Shown in pieces: positions 56,210-64,000 of a stretch of 64,000 nucleotides of DNA. The notes under the pieces are model-generated. The model was not told where the DNA came from. It saw only the letters and a list, made by a program, of their open reading frames with translations, and made no database searches. The translations under genes and the position numbers were made by a program. Source of the stretch: Natrinema thermotolerans DSM 11552 (GTDB lineage: Archaea > Halobacteriota > Halobacteria > Halobacteriales > Natrialbaceae); the NCBI GenBank assembly GCA_000337115.1, contig AOIR01000063.1:141000-204999 (forward strand), read 5' to 3'. Every line of letters begins with the position of its first letter. Within the stretch, counting starts at the first letter, position 1.

Positions 56210-56845
56210 ATGGCACAGCCACGAATCCTGATCCTCGGTGCGCCCGGGGCAGGGAAGGGTACCCAGAGTGCAAAGATCACCGAGGAGTTCGGCGTCGATC
56301 ACATCACGACCGGCGACGCGCTGCGATCGAACAAGGAGATGGACATCTCCGACATGGACACCGAGTACGACACGCCCGGCGAATACATGGACCAGGGCGA
56401 ACTCGTCCCCGACGATGTCGTCAACGCGATCGTCGACGAAGCACTCAGCCAGGCCGACGGCTTCGTCCTCGACGGCTACCCGCGGAACCTCGAGCAGGCC
56501 GAGGAACTCGAGGACATGACCGACCTCGACGTCGTCCTCTATCTCGAGGTCGGCGAAGAGGAACTCGTCCACCGGCTGACCGGCCGGCGACTCGACCCCG
56601 AGACGGGCGACATCTACCACGTCGAGTACAACCCGCCGGAAGACCCCGAAGTGGAGGAACGACTCGAGCAGCGCGACGACGACACCGAGGAGACGGTCCG
56701 GGAGCGACTGTCGGTCTTCCACGAGAACACGGAGCCGGTCATCGAGTACTACGACGAGCAGGGCGACTTAGAGCGGATCGACGGCGAGCAGGCCCCCGAT
56801 GCGGTCTGGGACGAAGTCAAGGCAACGATCGAAGACGCCGCGTAA
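56210..56845 (+). CDS. adk: Adenylate kinase
   Basis: 211 residues of the bacterial-type long-LID adenylate kinase. The P-loop is [18 protein letters not shown] (residues 5-22), the AMP-site is [15 protein letters not shown], then [16 protein letters not shown], and the LID is [20 protein letters not shown] without zinc cysteines. It balances AMP, ADP and ATP. In many archaea adk directly follows secY; here it is separated. Confidence 0.96.
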   Translation: MAQPRILILGAPGAGKGTQSAKITEEFGVDHITTGDALRSNKEMDISDMDTEYDTPGEYMDQGELVPDDVVNAIVDEALSQADGFVLDGYPRNLEQAEELEDMTDLDVVLYLEVGEEELVHRLTGRRLDPETGDIYHVEYNPPEDPEVEERLEQRDDDTEETVRERLSVFHENTEPVIEYYDEQGDLERIDGEQAPDAVWDEVKATIEDAA

Positions 56846-56850
56846 CCGGT

Positions 56851-58395
56851 TCACGCGTTTTTCACGTCAAGTTCGTAGACGGCGACGTTCAAGTGGGTAA
56901 GCCCCGGTGGGAGGACGTATCCCGACGGGTAGGCGTTCGGCTCGTATCCACTGAGGGAAGCGTCGTATTCGAAGTCCGACGCGCTCGCCTGGTTTCCGAT
57001 CGACGTCCCGACGAACGAGCCGTCGAATTCAGCGTTGTTGCCGACACATGCTTGCATATCTTTACATTCTTTTGAGTTGTAATTCCCATCGAAATCGGAC
57101 TCGTTACCGCCGGCAGCGTATATGATCCCCTCGAACTTCGAACCTCCTTTCGCACCGATGTCGACCGACGTATCCGATCTGCCGTATACCTGGAGCTGTT
57201 TCGCATCGACTTCCGAGTCGTCGTCGTTCGCACAGTCATCGACGCACATCTCACCACCAGCGATGGTTAAATCCCCCGTTGTGTACACTTTTAGATGGCG
57301 GTCCTGACCGCTCGCGTTCTTCCAGTTCGACACTTCGAACCTGCTTTTGTCGATCGTGATGTCCCCATCGACGACCAGCGTCGCGTTTCCGTTCGACAGG
57401 TCGAACTGCACGTCGTTGGTGGCGGAGACACCCTCCGCGAAGTACGTCCCGTCTTCGAACGTCCCCTCGGATCCGTCGATCACCCACGGGCCGGTATCCG
57501 CATCCGCTGCCCACGTTCGGTTTTCGGTGGTGTTTGACTGTTCTACGACGTCGTCGATCACGGAGTTGATCGCCGGCATCGTCGTCCCCTTGCTGTAATC
57601 GTCGATCGCATCGTGTTTGTCGTTGATCTCGCCGGAGACAGTGACGCCGTTATCGAACGCACCGTCTAGCTCTTGGACGCCGAGTTCGATCTTGACGTAC
57701 CCGGTATCACCGCTAAGCGACGTGACGTTTTGGACGGACGCGTCACCGACTTCTTCCTCGAAGTACAGTGCCCAGCCGCGGTAGTACTTGCTCGTGATCT
57801 CGAGCGTGACGGTATCATCCTCGACGACGGTCGCGTTTCGGATCGGATCCGTGCTGTTGTGGCGGATGTCTACCTCGCCCGAACTGAGTTCACGTTCGCC
57901 ACTGACAGTTGTCACGGGCAACGAGAGGGTTTGTTCTTCAGCGCTGTAGGCGATAGACGGTTGCGAAATCATCCGCGTCTGATTACCCGTCTCTCGCCAG
58001 ACGCCGCCGGCCTGATAGGCGACGATGCTCCCGTCGTCGCCCTCGTATTCGATCGACCCCATCGTGAGGGTCTCGTTGACGTTTCTCGCTTTGATCGTAA
58101 TCTCGCCGGTCGCAGTCCTCGTAACTGCCCCCTTCTGGCCGGCATCGAACGTCATCGACTTCGGTGCATCGCCGTCTTTCGATACCGTCGCCATCTGTTT
58201 GCTCAACTCGACAAACGCCTGTTCGACGCGTTCGCTTTCGGCCTGCTGTTCCGTGCTGGTCATAACGTCCCCGGCGACGAGCAGAATGCCGATGCTGATC
58301 GTTGCGACCATTCCGATCAGCAATACAAGCGCGAGTATCGCGCTCTGTCCCCGCTGTGACGGAGCGGCCGGTCCGTCAGCTCTTCGGAAGCCCAT
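56851..58395 (-). CDS. Pilin-like secreted haloarchaeal protein (DUF7289 type)
   Basis: 514 residues. The N-terminus reads QRGQSAILALVLLIGMVATI followed by more hydrophobic residues, like archaeal prepilin or pilin-like proteins with one membrane span (residues 15-45). The extracellular part is beta-rich with many Asn/Asp. The C-terminal third (ATLVVDGDITIDKSRFEVSN, VYTTGDLTIAGGEMCVDDCA, KGGSKFEGIIYAAGGNESDF) has polymer-like beta-strand repeats and a few cysteines. It fits the haloarchaeal DUF7289 pattern; function unknown. Convergent with adk (5 bp apart). Confidence 0.75.
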   Translation of the reverse strand: MGFRRADGPAAPSQRGQSAILALVLLIGMVATISIGILLVAGDVMTSTEQQAESERVEQAFVELSKQMATVSKDGDAPKSMTFDAGQKGAVTRTATGEITIKARNVNETLTMGSIEYEGDDGSIVAYQAGGVWRETGNQTRMISQPSIAYSAEEQTLSLPVTTVSGERELSSGEVDIRHNSTDPIRNATVVEDDTVTLEITSKYYRGWALYFEEEVGDASVQNVTSLSGDTGYVKIELGVQELDGAFDNGVTVSGEINDKHDAIDDYSKGTTMPAINSVIDDVVEQSNTTENRTWAADADTGPWVIDGSEGTFEDGTYFAEGVSATNDVQFDLSNGNATLVVDGDITIDKSRFEVSNWKNASGQDRHLKVYTTGDLTIAGGEMCVDDCANDDDSEVDAKQLQVYGRSDTSVDIGAKGGSKFEGIIYAAGGNESDFDGNYNSKECKDMQACVGNNAEFDGSFVGTSIGNQASASDFEYDASLSGYEPNAYPSGYVLPPGLTHLNVAVYELDVKNA

Positions 58396-58422
58396 TTATA
58401 CACTCTACCCGTTTGGGAAACC

Positions 58423-58433
58423 TTATGATAAAA
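58423..58433 (-). promoter_or_regulatory. TATA-like box of the pilin-like gene
   Basis: The minus strand reads TTTTATCATAA, 28-38 nt upstream of the ATG at 58395. Confidence 0.45.
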
Positions 58434-58605
58434 CGTTCGACCGATCAAACTGTTTATCTCGGTCCGAACTCGACGAATGGAGTTGCCGAGACGTTGAGAG
58501 TGTCCCGTCGTCGGTATGGCTCACCGATCGGCCGATTGCCAGTCCGTCCTCGCGGGAGTACCGAAGAAAAACACTTGTATAGCCGACGTGCCCTAGCCCA
58601 AGCAG

Positions 58606-59544
58606 ATGACGCGTACAGCCGAAAAGATCGACGCCCTCGTCCGCGAGGATTCCTCGATGGCGGCGGCCCTCGAGGCCATCCGCGAGGAAGCCGACAGGAA
58701 CGGTGGCGAGGTTCAATGGGCCGACGTCAGCGACGACCTGACGAGCGGACAGTGGGGGCGATTGATCGAAAAAGGCGTTCTAGTCGACGGCGACGACGGG
58801 TTCGAAATCGCCGACCGCGAGGCCTTCGACCGGGCGCTCGACGGCGACGGTGACGGCGGGGGCGCGGCCGCCGACATCGAGATCGACGAGGAGCAATCGA
58901 GCTGGTCACAGTGGGACAAACTCGCCGGCGTCGGCGCATTGCTGTTGATGCCCGGCTACTGGTTCGACTCGATCCGCAACGTCGTCGGGAGTACGCTCGA
59001 CCTCGCGCTCGGACCCCTCGACGCGGCGTTGCCGTTTTACGCCGTGATCCTCTCGGTTGCACTGATCACCGGCCTCTACTCCTCGCTGCTCCAGGCGAAC
59101 CTGATGAACCCCGAGATCATGGCGAAATATCAGGAACGGATGAAAGCCGTTCAGGAAGAGCAGAAGGACCTCCGACAGGAGAAAAAGGAGGCCGAGGAAC
59201 GCGGCGCGAGCGAGGCCGAGATCGAACGCCTCGAGAACGAGATCGAACGCGCACGCGAAGAGCAGATGGAAGCCATGGCCGACAACCTCGGCATGTTCAA
59301 AGAGCAGTTCCGGCCGATGGTCTGGATCATGCTCTTTACGATCCCGATGTTCCTGTGGATGTACTGGAAGATGTACGGCGGGATCAGCAGCGAGATAGTC
59401 GTTATCCCGCTCGCCGGCGAGGTCTCGTGGGGCGACCGCTTGCAGGGATTCATCCCAGTGTGGCTCTTCTGGTACTTCCTGTGTTCGATGGCCTGCAATC
59501 AGCTCATCCGGAAAGCACTGGACATCAACATGTCCCCCTCGTAG
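58606..59544 (+). CDS. DUF106 (EMC3/TMCO1-like) membrane insertase
   Basis: 312 residues. An N-terminal soluble part of about 100 residues (QWADVSDDLTSGQWGRLIEK) precedes the Oxa1-superfamily core: TM1 at LPFYAVILSVALITGLYSSL, a cytosolic coiled coil (MKAVQEEQKDLRQEKKEAEE), TM2 at MVWIMLFTIPMFLWMYWKMY and TM3 at FIPVWLFWYFLCSMACNQLI. The archaeal DUF106 proteins are YidC/EMC3-like insertases. The gene belongs to the conserved archaeal adk-DUF106-cmk-cbf5 neighbourhood. Confidence 0.9.
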   Translation: MTRTAEKIDALVREDSSMAAALEAIREEADRNGGEVQWADVSDDLTSGQWGRLIEKGVLVDGDDGFEIADREAFDRALDGDGDGGGAAADIEIDEEQSSWSQWDKLAGVGALLLMPGYWFDSIRNVVGSTLDLALGPLDAALPFYAVILSVALITGLYSSLLQANLMNPEIMAKYQERMKAVQEEQKDLRQEKKEAEERGASEAEIERLENEIERAREEQMEAMADNLGMFKEQFRPMVWIMLFTIPMFLWMYWKMYGGISSEIVVIPLAGEVSWGDRLQGFIPVWLFWYFLCSMACNQLIRKALDINMSPS

Positions 59545-59645
59545 CCCGGCCGCACCGCGCTTCGGATCGAACGCCCACCGTCGTCGGAATTCCGCCGACA
59601 GCGGAGACGAAAAGTCTCATTAGTGCCACCCTCCCCAGATAAGGT

Positions 59646-60224
59646 ATGTTACTCACCGTCTCCGGCCCGCCGGGTAGCGGGAAGAGTACGACCGCGGAGT
59701 TGCTCGCCGACGCCTTCGATCTCGACCACGTCAGCGGCGGCGACATCTTCCGCGAACTCGCCGACGAGCGGGGGTATACCCCACTCGAGTTCAACAAACT
59801 CGCCGAGGAAAACGACGAGATCGATCGCGACCTCGACCGGCGACTGCGAGAGATTGCCGTCGAGGAGGACGATCTGGTCCTCGAGTCGCGACTCGCCGGC
59901 TGGCTGGCCGGCGACCAGGCCGACTTCCGGTTCTGGCTCGACGCACCGGCACGAGTCCGCGGCGAACGTATCGCCGAGCGCGAGGAGAAGGACCCGGCCC
60001 GGGCAACCGAGGAGACGAAAGCCCGCGAGGCCAGCGAGGCCCAGCGCTATCAGGAGTACTACGGCATCGATATCCGGGACCTGACGATCTACGATCTATC
60101 GGTGAACACGGCCCGCTGGGAGCCCGAGGCGGTCCTCGATATGCTCGTCACCGCCGTCGAACGCTACGCGGCCAACGGCGACGAGGGGAAAGCACGCGTC
60201 GAACTCGAGAACGGCTTCGAATGA
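59646..60224 (+). CDS. cmk: Cytidylate kinase
   Basis: 192 residues of the short archaeal CMP kinase type. The P-loop is [20 protein letters not shown] (residues 2-21), followed by [20 protein letters not shown] and the conserved [20 protein letters not shown]. It phosphorylates CMP/dCMP. The stop overlaps the next start by 4 bp. Confidence 0.94.
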   Translation: MLLTVSGPPGSGKSTTAELLADAFDLDHVSGGDIFRELADERGYTPLEFNKLAEENDEIDRDLDRRLREIAVEEDDLVLESRLAGWLAGDQADFRFWLDAPARVRGERIAEREEKDPARATEETKAREASEAQRYQEYYGIDIRDLTIYDLSVNTARWEPEAVLDMLVTAVERYAANGDEGKARVELENGFE

Positions 60225-61129
60225 GCCTCCGTGGCCCACCGGCGGAGCGATCGCCCGCCGAGTTACTCACCTTCGGCGTCGTCAACCTCGACAAGCCGCC
60301 CGGTCCGTCCTCGCATCAGGTCAGCGGGTGGCTTCGCGACGCGGTCGCGGAGACGCTCGCCGATCGCGGGGCAGCGGCGACGATCGATCGTGCCGCCCAC
60401 GCCGGGACGCTCGATCCCAAAGTAACCGGCTGCTTGCCGGTCATGCTCGGCGATGCGACCCGCCTCGCACAGGTGTTTCTCGAGGGGGCAAAGGAGTACA
60501 CCGCCGTCCTCGAGTGCCACGCGCCGGTGCCGGCCGACGCGGAATCGGTCGTCGCCGAGTTCGAGGGGCCGATCTATCAGAAGCCGCCGCGGAAAAGCGC
60601 CGTTGCGCGTCGCCTGCGCGTGCGCGAGATCTGCGATCTCGAGGTCCTCGAGGCCGAGGACCGTCGGCTCCTGTTGCGGATCCGCTGTGAGAGCGGTACC
60701 TACGTCCGCAAGCTGTGTCACGATCTGGGGCTGGCGCTCGGCACCGGCGGGCACATGGGCCACCTGCGTCGGACCGCCACCGATCCGTTCGACGATCGGA
60801 CGCTGCACTCGGCCCACGACTTCCTCGACGCGCTGGCCTTCTGGGTCGAGGACGACGACCCAGAGCCGTTGTTCGATGTCGTCGACCCCGCCGAACGCAT
60901 CCTCGAGGGGATCCCCAGTGTCGTGGTCGCGGAGTCGGCCGCCCGTGAAATCGCACAGGGCGCGCCGGTCTACGGCCCTGGCGTCATCGAGGCCGACGAC
61001 GGGATCGAGCAGGGGTCGCTGGTCGCCTGTTACACGCCCGACGACGCAGCGGTCTGTCTGGGCGAACTGGTCGCGAGCCCGGACGCCGACGAGGGCATCG
61101 TCGTCGACCTCGAGCGAGTACTCGTCTAG
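60221..61129 (+). CDS. truB: tRNA/rRNA pseudouridine synthase (Cbf5/TruB)
   Basis: 302 residues. The catalytic Asp is D65 in [20 protein letters not shown]. Other TruB signatures are [53 protein letters not shown] and [24 protein letters not shown] domain occupies about residues 225-302. In archaea the protein serves both as tRNA U55 synthase and as catalytic core of box H/ACA RNPs. ATGA overlap with cmk. Confidence 0.95.
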   Translation: MSLRGPPAERSPAELLTFGVVNLDKPPGPSSHQVSGWLRDAVAETLADRGAAATIDRAAHAGTLDPKVTGCLPVMLGDATRLAQVFLEGAKEYTAVLECHAPVPADAESVVAEFEGPIYQKPPRKSAVARRLRVREICDLEVLEAEDRRLLLRIRCESGTYVRKLCHDLGLALGTGGHMGHLRRTATDPFDDRTLHSAHDFLDALAFWVEDDDPEPLFDVVDPAERILEGIPSVVVAESAAREIAQGAPVYGPGVIEADDGIEQGSLVACYTPDDAAVCLGELVASPDADEGIVVDLERVLV

Positions 61130-61202
61130 GGGGACGAAACCGAGTGACGCACCGCCTCCGAAACGACACCCTTAAGCGGCAGACGGCCATCGGTTCACGT
61201 GC

Positions 61203-61273
61203 GGGACCGTGGGGTAGTGGTATCCTCTGCGGATGGGGTCCGTAGGACCCGAGTTCAATTCTCGGCGGTCCCA
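61203..61273 (+). tRNA. tRNA-Pro (GGG)
   Basis: Acceptor GGGACCG pairs with CGGTCCC; the anticodon stem TGCGG/CCGTA encloses loop ATGGGGT (anticodon GGG); the T arm is CCGAG-TTCAATT-CTCGG; discriminator A. CCA is not encoded. It marks the border between the core genes and the provirus-like block. Confidence 0.94.
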
Positions 61274-61349
61274 CTCGAAATTTTCCAAGTGTTCAACTCT
61301 TAGCCGCTCATGCCCCTGAGGCGGCCGAAAATCCAATTCTCGGTTTCGG

Positions 61350-61356
61350 TATATTA
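61350..61356 (+). promoter_or_regulatory. TATA box at the edge of the provirus-like block
   Basis: TATATTA preceded by GGTTTCGG, about 36 nt before the ATG at 61392. A strong Shine-Dalgarno (GGAGGT, 61379-61384) follows, 7 nt before that ATG, which decides the start against the GTG at 61383. Confidence 0.55.
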
Positions 61357-61391
61357 CCACGTGGCCGACAGGCCGTCAGGAGGTGGTCGGC

Positions 61392-61622
61392 ATGACGGTC
61401 GCACCGTGGCCGTCGGTCGACCACTCGACGTGCCAGCACTGTGGTGCCCACGTTACGGACCGGTTCCGCCGGGTCTTTGGCGACGACAAGGACCGAGCCC
61501 ACCGCTGTGGTGACTGCGATACGTACGCGCGACTGAGCCGCGGGTCCGCTGCTGGTGTCGACGTGGCGGTTCCCGACCCGGAAACCTCCGAAGGTCGCCA
61601 CGGGGGTGAGGCCGATGCGTAG
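61392..61622 (+). CDS. Small zinc-finger protein of haloarchaeal mobile elements
   Basis: 76 residues from ATG 61392. Two C-x2-C pairs are visible in STCQHCGAHVTDRFRRVFGD and AHRCGDCDTYARLSRGSAAG. The pattern C--CG-HVT--F-RVFGD ... RC--CD ... GSAAG is one I associate with small proteins (DUF7563 type) in haloarchaeal proviruses and integrative elements. Role unknown, probably nucleic-acid binding. The stop overlaps the next start by 8 bp. Confidence 0.8.
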   Translation: MTVAPWPSVDHSTCQHCGAHVTDRFRRVFGDDKDRAHRCGDCDTYARLSRGSAAGVDVAVPDPETSEGRHGGEADA

Positions 61623-62052
61623 CGGGTTCGTCCGGGCAAGCGAACTATACGATGTCGACAGCCGGACGCCCATCGCCCATCCGGCCCACCAAGCGACTGA
61701 CGCCGACGTTCGCCGTGCGCTCGAGGACCGAGAGGGGCGGGACGACGGGGAACAACTTCCAGCCGAGACCGTACAGGCCAGTGAAAAGAAGGAAGAGGCG
61801 GGTTACAGGGACAGCGACCACTCATGGTCGCAATTTGCACAGACGAAGTCAGCCATCGCTTCTCCGTCGACGGTATATTTTTTGAGTTGTTCACCCAACC
61901 CGTCTTTACAATTCGGACATCGAGCCATCATCCAGCAAGCGATCCGTAGTAACCTAACCTCAATCAGTCTGGTCCCTCGTTACTTTGGACATCCAGACGT
62001 TGGTGAATATTCACTGGATTTAGTAGCCGATCCTGGAGGTGGTTCTCGGTGA
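61615..62052 (+). CDS. Hypothetical provirus-block protein, possibly chimeric
   Basis: 145 residues from ATG 61615. The first 65 residues (MRSGFVRASELYDVDSRTPI, AHQATDADVRRALEDREGRD, AETVQASEKKEEAGYRD) are GC-rich and halophilic. From about 61805 the base composition changes to AT-rich, and the frame gives residues without acidic bias (SWSQFAQTKSAIASPSTVYF). That second half lies opposite a credible minus-strand gene, so the true protein may have lost its C-terminus to an insertion. No family recognised. Confidence 0.5.
   Translation: MRSGFVRASELYDVDSRTPIAHPAHQATDADVRRALEDREGRDDGEQLPAETVQASEKKEEAGYRDSDHSWSQFAQTKSAIASPSTVYFLSCSPNPSLQFGHRAIIQQAIRSNLTSISLVPRYFGHPDVGEYSLDLVADPGGGSR
61803..61931 (-). 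CDS. 42-residue zinc-ribbon protein, antisense to neighbours
   Basis: The reading frame starts with ATG ATG at 61931. It encodes ARCPNCKDGLGEQLKKYTVD, then GEAMADFVCANCDHEWSLSL and a stop. The pattern C-x2-C ... C-x2-C with a following HEW is a classic zinc ribbon. It is the only minus-strand gene in the block and sits in an AT-rich patch unlike the flanking genes, which points to an inserted cargo gene. It is below the size used by most gene finders. Confidence 0.7.
   Translation of the reverse strand: MMARCPNCKDGLGEQLKKYTVDGEAMADFVCANCDHEWSLSL
62004..62015. promoter_or_regulatory. 12-bp perfect palindrome upstream of the zinc-ribbon gene
   Basis: GTGAATATTCAC is a perfect dyad about 75-85 nt upstream of the minus-strand ATG at 61931, in the AT-rich patch. 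It may be an operator or combine with a TATA-like core (AATATT). Confidence 0.35.
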
Positions 62053-62168
62053 GCCGCCTCGTCGAATCCGACGAGTGCGAACGCTGCGGTGACCGCGTCG
62101 ATGCGCTTCGCCGGCTCTGCCCCGAGTGTACGCGCGCGGTTCGGAACGCACGGGAGGGTCCGCTATGA
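62049..62168 (+). CDS. 39-residue zinc-finger protein
   Basis: The gene starts at GTG 62049, overlapping the previous stop, with a Shine-Dalgarno GGAGGT at 62034-62039. It encodes VESDECERCGDRVDALRRLC followed by PECTRAVRNA, with two C-x2-C pairs. The stop overlaps the next ATG by 4 bp. Such small fingers are typical of haloarchaeal proviruses. Confidence 0.75.
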   Translation: MSRLVESDECERCGDRVDALRRLCPECTRAVRNAREGPL

Positions 62169-62686
62169 GTTCTCGAGCGTCGGAACTCGAGAGTCCGAAG
62201 GCCAGCGGCGACGCCCTCGAGGGCGAGATCGTCCAGACCGTCGACGCGCTCGAGTACGTCGGTGATCGGACCGCGACCTGGCACGACGCTCGGACCACCG
62301 CCGTCCTCGAGCCGGATCGGTCGCTGCCGTTCTACGGGATCGTCCTCGTCGAGCCGGGCGTTCCCGTCGAGATCAAGGGCTGTCAGATAGAGACGAGCAA
62401 CGGTAGCCGATCGACCCGCGGACGGTTCTACGTCAAACGGGCCGCACACGACCAGTTGATCGAGGCGGGCGGGATGTACCTGTTCGTGGTGTACCTCCCG
62501 CGACCGGGGTTGCCTCAGGTTGCGCGGGCGATCGTGCCAGCGACGCTCGTCGACGACCTGCTATCCGGCCGGTGGTACGAGGTCGGCGGGGAGCGCTCGG
62601 AGTCCGAGGTCGCGAAGCTCGCGTGGTCACACGTGATCGACCCGGCGGGCGTCGATCCGTCGGTAACCGTCGGGGGATCCCGATGA
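62165..62686 (+). CDS. Conserved provirus-block protein, unknown function
   Basis: 173 residues from ATG 62165 (ATGA overlap with the previous gene). Mostly beta: GEIVQTVDALEYVGDRTATW, LPFYGIVLVEPGVPVEIKGC, RGRFYVKRAAHDQLIEAGGM and YLFVVYLPRPGLPQVARAIV, LVDDLLSGRWYEVG. The pattern resembles a nuclease-like or Holliday-junction-resolvase-like core but no catalytic set is clear, so no function is assigned. Confidence 0.75.
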   Translation: MSSRASELESPKASGDALEGEIVQTVDALEYVGDRTATWHDARTTAVLEPDRSLPFYGIVLVEPGVPVEIKGCQIETSNGSRSTRGRFYVKRAAHDQLIEAGGMYLFVVYLPRPGLPQVARAIVPATLVDDLLSGRWYEVGGERSESEVAKLAWSHVIDPAGVDPSVTVGGSR

Positions 62687-62970
62687 GCGTCGACGCCGAA
62701 AGCGACGATCGCGACCTCGAGGCGGAGCTGGCCAGCGCCGAGGCCGGCCACTCCGGGATCCCCGTCGACGCCGTCTGCGTGGGCTGTGGGCGGACCCGCG
62801 TCAAGCGGGCCAGCCTTGAGGAGATGGACCAGATCGACGCCGACCCGATGGTCCTCGAGGCGAGCGACTGCACGTCGTTCAAACACGTCTGCTACCCGTG
62901 TCAAGGAGCGACGTGGTGGAACCCGGTCGCGGTCCTAACCGGGTTGCTCGAGAGTGAACGGGGTGAGTAG
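62683..62970 (+). CDS. Zinc-binding provirus-block protein
   Basis: 95 residues from ATG 62683 (ATGA overlap). Cysteine pairs are seen in VDAVCVGCGRTRVKRASLEE and FKHVCYPCQGATWWNPVAVL. The N-terminal 25 residues are acidic. No family recognised. It ends 2 bp before the next gene. Confidence 0.75.
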   Translation: MSVDAESDDRDLEAELASAEAGHSGIPVDAVCVGCGRTRVKRASLEEMDQIDADPMVLEASDCTSFKHVCYPCQGATWWNPVAVLTGLLESERGE

Positions 62971-62972
62971 CG

Positions 62973-64000
62973 GTGTCCCAAGTCGAGACGACACCGCACG
63001 AGATCGAGGGCCGATGGAAGTGGCCCGATTGGGGTCGCGGTCCGTACGACGCGCTGTCATCGGTGATGCTCGGGCCGCCCTTCGAGGGCTACCTCGAGAT
63101 CGACACCGAGATCGACGGCGAGCCGTGGCACCTCGAGGTTAGCTACAGCAAGTCGGGCTTCGCGCCGCGGCTGTCGGACGGAATCAACGCCGAGCGACTC
63201 TACGAGTGGGACATCGTGGGCCGTGGGCGCGGTGAACGGAAGGCGTCGTACAACATCGGCCCGCGGTTCCCGAACATGCGCCACTGGGAGAGCGGTGAGC
63301 GACTGCAGCTTCCGTGGGAGAATCAGGTCGGCGAGGTCGACGGCGTCGACGTCGAATTCCATACCAGTAACATCGAGCCCGACCGCGGACTCGAGTTGCT
63401 CCCTGAGTTTTTCGGGGCGATCTTCGATCACGCCGGCGAACGGATCCACTCCGAGTACTTCCGAACTGAACCTCACGAGGCGAGCCGAATGTGGGCGTAC
63501 GAGCGGTACGTCCGGATTCGACGGGAGTGGGCGGAAAAGCTCTCGTCGGCCGGTGTCCTGCAGAAAGTCGCGCACTACCTCTCCGACCTCGAGGGCGTGA
63601 AGGCCGAACTCCACATCGACAATCAGGAGATCGTCAACCACCAGAACCGGCTGTTCTTGAACCCCACGTCGGCCGGCGAACTGCTACCCAGTCACACGTA
63701 TGGGCGGAAGTTCGAGATCTACCAGCTGGCCGATCCGGACGCGGTCTCGAAAGATCACCCGTCGTACCATCCGAAGGTGGAGGTCCTGGTGAACAAGTCG
63801 ATGAACGACGGCGAGGCATGGGCATGGGCCGATCGCCACGAGATTACCGAGCAGATCGAAGAGACGCTGTTGAACGCGCTCCATTGGGAAGATATCCCGC
63901 TCGGTCCCGACGGGAGCGGTGTCTACGTCGCGGACGATCACTTCGACGCGGTCGCCCGTGACGACCTGGTCGAACTCTACGAGGACCCCACGCCCCGCCT
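62973..64000 (+). CDS. Long provirus-type protein, C-terminus outside the window
   Basis: The frame is open for 342 codons from GTG 62973 to the right edge. Segments include PHEIEGRWKWPDWGRGPYDA, LGPPFEGYLEIDTEIDGEPW, GERKASYNIGPRFPNMRHWE, ADRHEITEQIEETLLNALHW and EDIPLGPDGSGVYVADDHFD. It resembles the large conserved protein (DUF7845 type, as I recall) encoded after small zinc-finger genes in haloarchaeal proviruses; this is from memory and not verified. Function unknown. Confidence 0.75.
   Translation, partial: MSQVETTPHEIEGRWKWPDWGRGPYDALSSVMLGPPFEGYLEIDTEIDGEPWHLEVSYSKSGFAPRLSDGINAERLYEWDIVGRGRGERKASYNIGPRFPNMRHWESGERLQLPWENQVGEVDGVDVEFHTSNIEPDRGLELLPEFFGAIFDHAGERIHSEYFRTEPHEASRMWAYERYVRIRREWAEKLSSAGVLQKVAHYLSDLEGVKAELHIDNQEIVNHQNRLFLNPTSAGELLPSHTYGRKFEIYQLADPDAVSKDHPSYHPKVEVLVNKSMNDGEAWAWADRHEITEQIEETLLNALHWEDIPLGPDGSGVYVADDHFDAVARDDLVELYEDPTPR

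Noticed and set aside
1..64000. CRISPR array
   Set aside because: No set of regularly spaced direct repeats of 25-40 bp was seen in any part of the window.

Overview
The window is a piece of a haloarchaeal (class Halobacteria) chromosome. Evidence: highly acidic proteins, a canonical archaeal S10-spc ribosomal supercluster, an archaeal SPOUT methylase upstream of uL3, a methenyl-H4MPT cyclohydrolase, a fused cytochrome oxidase I/III, HalOD1 and halolysin-type proteins, haloarchaeal TATA boxes and many leaderless or ATGA-coupled starts. The genus cannot be fixed from the sequence alone.

Region 1 (1-19.7 kb) is an accessory island holding part of a contractile injection system (CIS, phage-tail-like). 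One long minus-strand operon encodes, in order of transcription: a six-TM membrane protein, a 1654-residue low-complexity protein, a LysM baseplate protein (Afp7-like), a split VgrG (hub, then spike), a PAAR tip, a gp25-like wedge protein, two baseplate-J-type proteins and a tail-protein-I homologue with an N-terminal beta-propeller-like half. Downstream lie a decayed eCIS-core (DUF4157) gene, one opposite-strand unknown gene, and a CIS-associated gene cut by the left edge. Sheath, tube, AAA+ ATPase and terminator genes are not in the window; they lie to the left or are lost. An IS6-family element closes the island at 19.9-20.6 kb.

Region 2 (20.6-32.3 kb) is housekeeping: pyrF, a hicBA toxin-antitoxin pair, a GTPBP1-like GTPase, a GDT1-type transporter, proC-proB-proA (overlapping genes), mch with an unknown partner, a thiamine-binding MTH1187-type protein, a HalOD1 protein, a DUF4112 protein and tRNA-Gly(GCC).

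Region 3 (32.3-46.7 kb) is the ribosomal supercluster: SPOUT methylase, uL3, uL4, uL23, uL2, uS19, uL22, uS3, uL29, RNase P component 1, uS17, uL14, uL24, eS4, uL5, uS14, uS8, uL6, eL32, eL19, uL18, uS5, uL30, uL15, secY.

Region 4 (46.7-56.2 kb) separates secY from adk. It carries a terminal oxidase (coxB, fused coxA-coxC, a remote subunit IV), membrane and small zinc-finger proteins, a frameshifted halolysin, a 2Fe-2S ferredoxin and a MITE. Region 5 (56.2-61.3 kb) resumes the archaeal secY-linked set: adk, a pilin-like protein, a DUF106 insertase, cmk, truB/cbf5 and tRNA-Pro(GGG).

Region 6 (61.3-64 kb) starts directly after tRNA-Pro and looks like the edge of an integrated provirus-like element: tightly overlapping small zinc-finger genes, then a long reading frame leaving the window. 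No integrase is visible.
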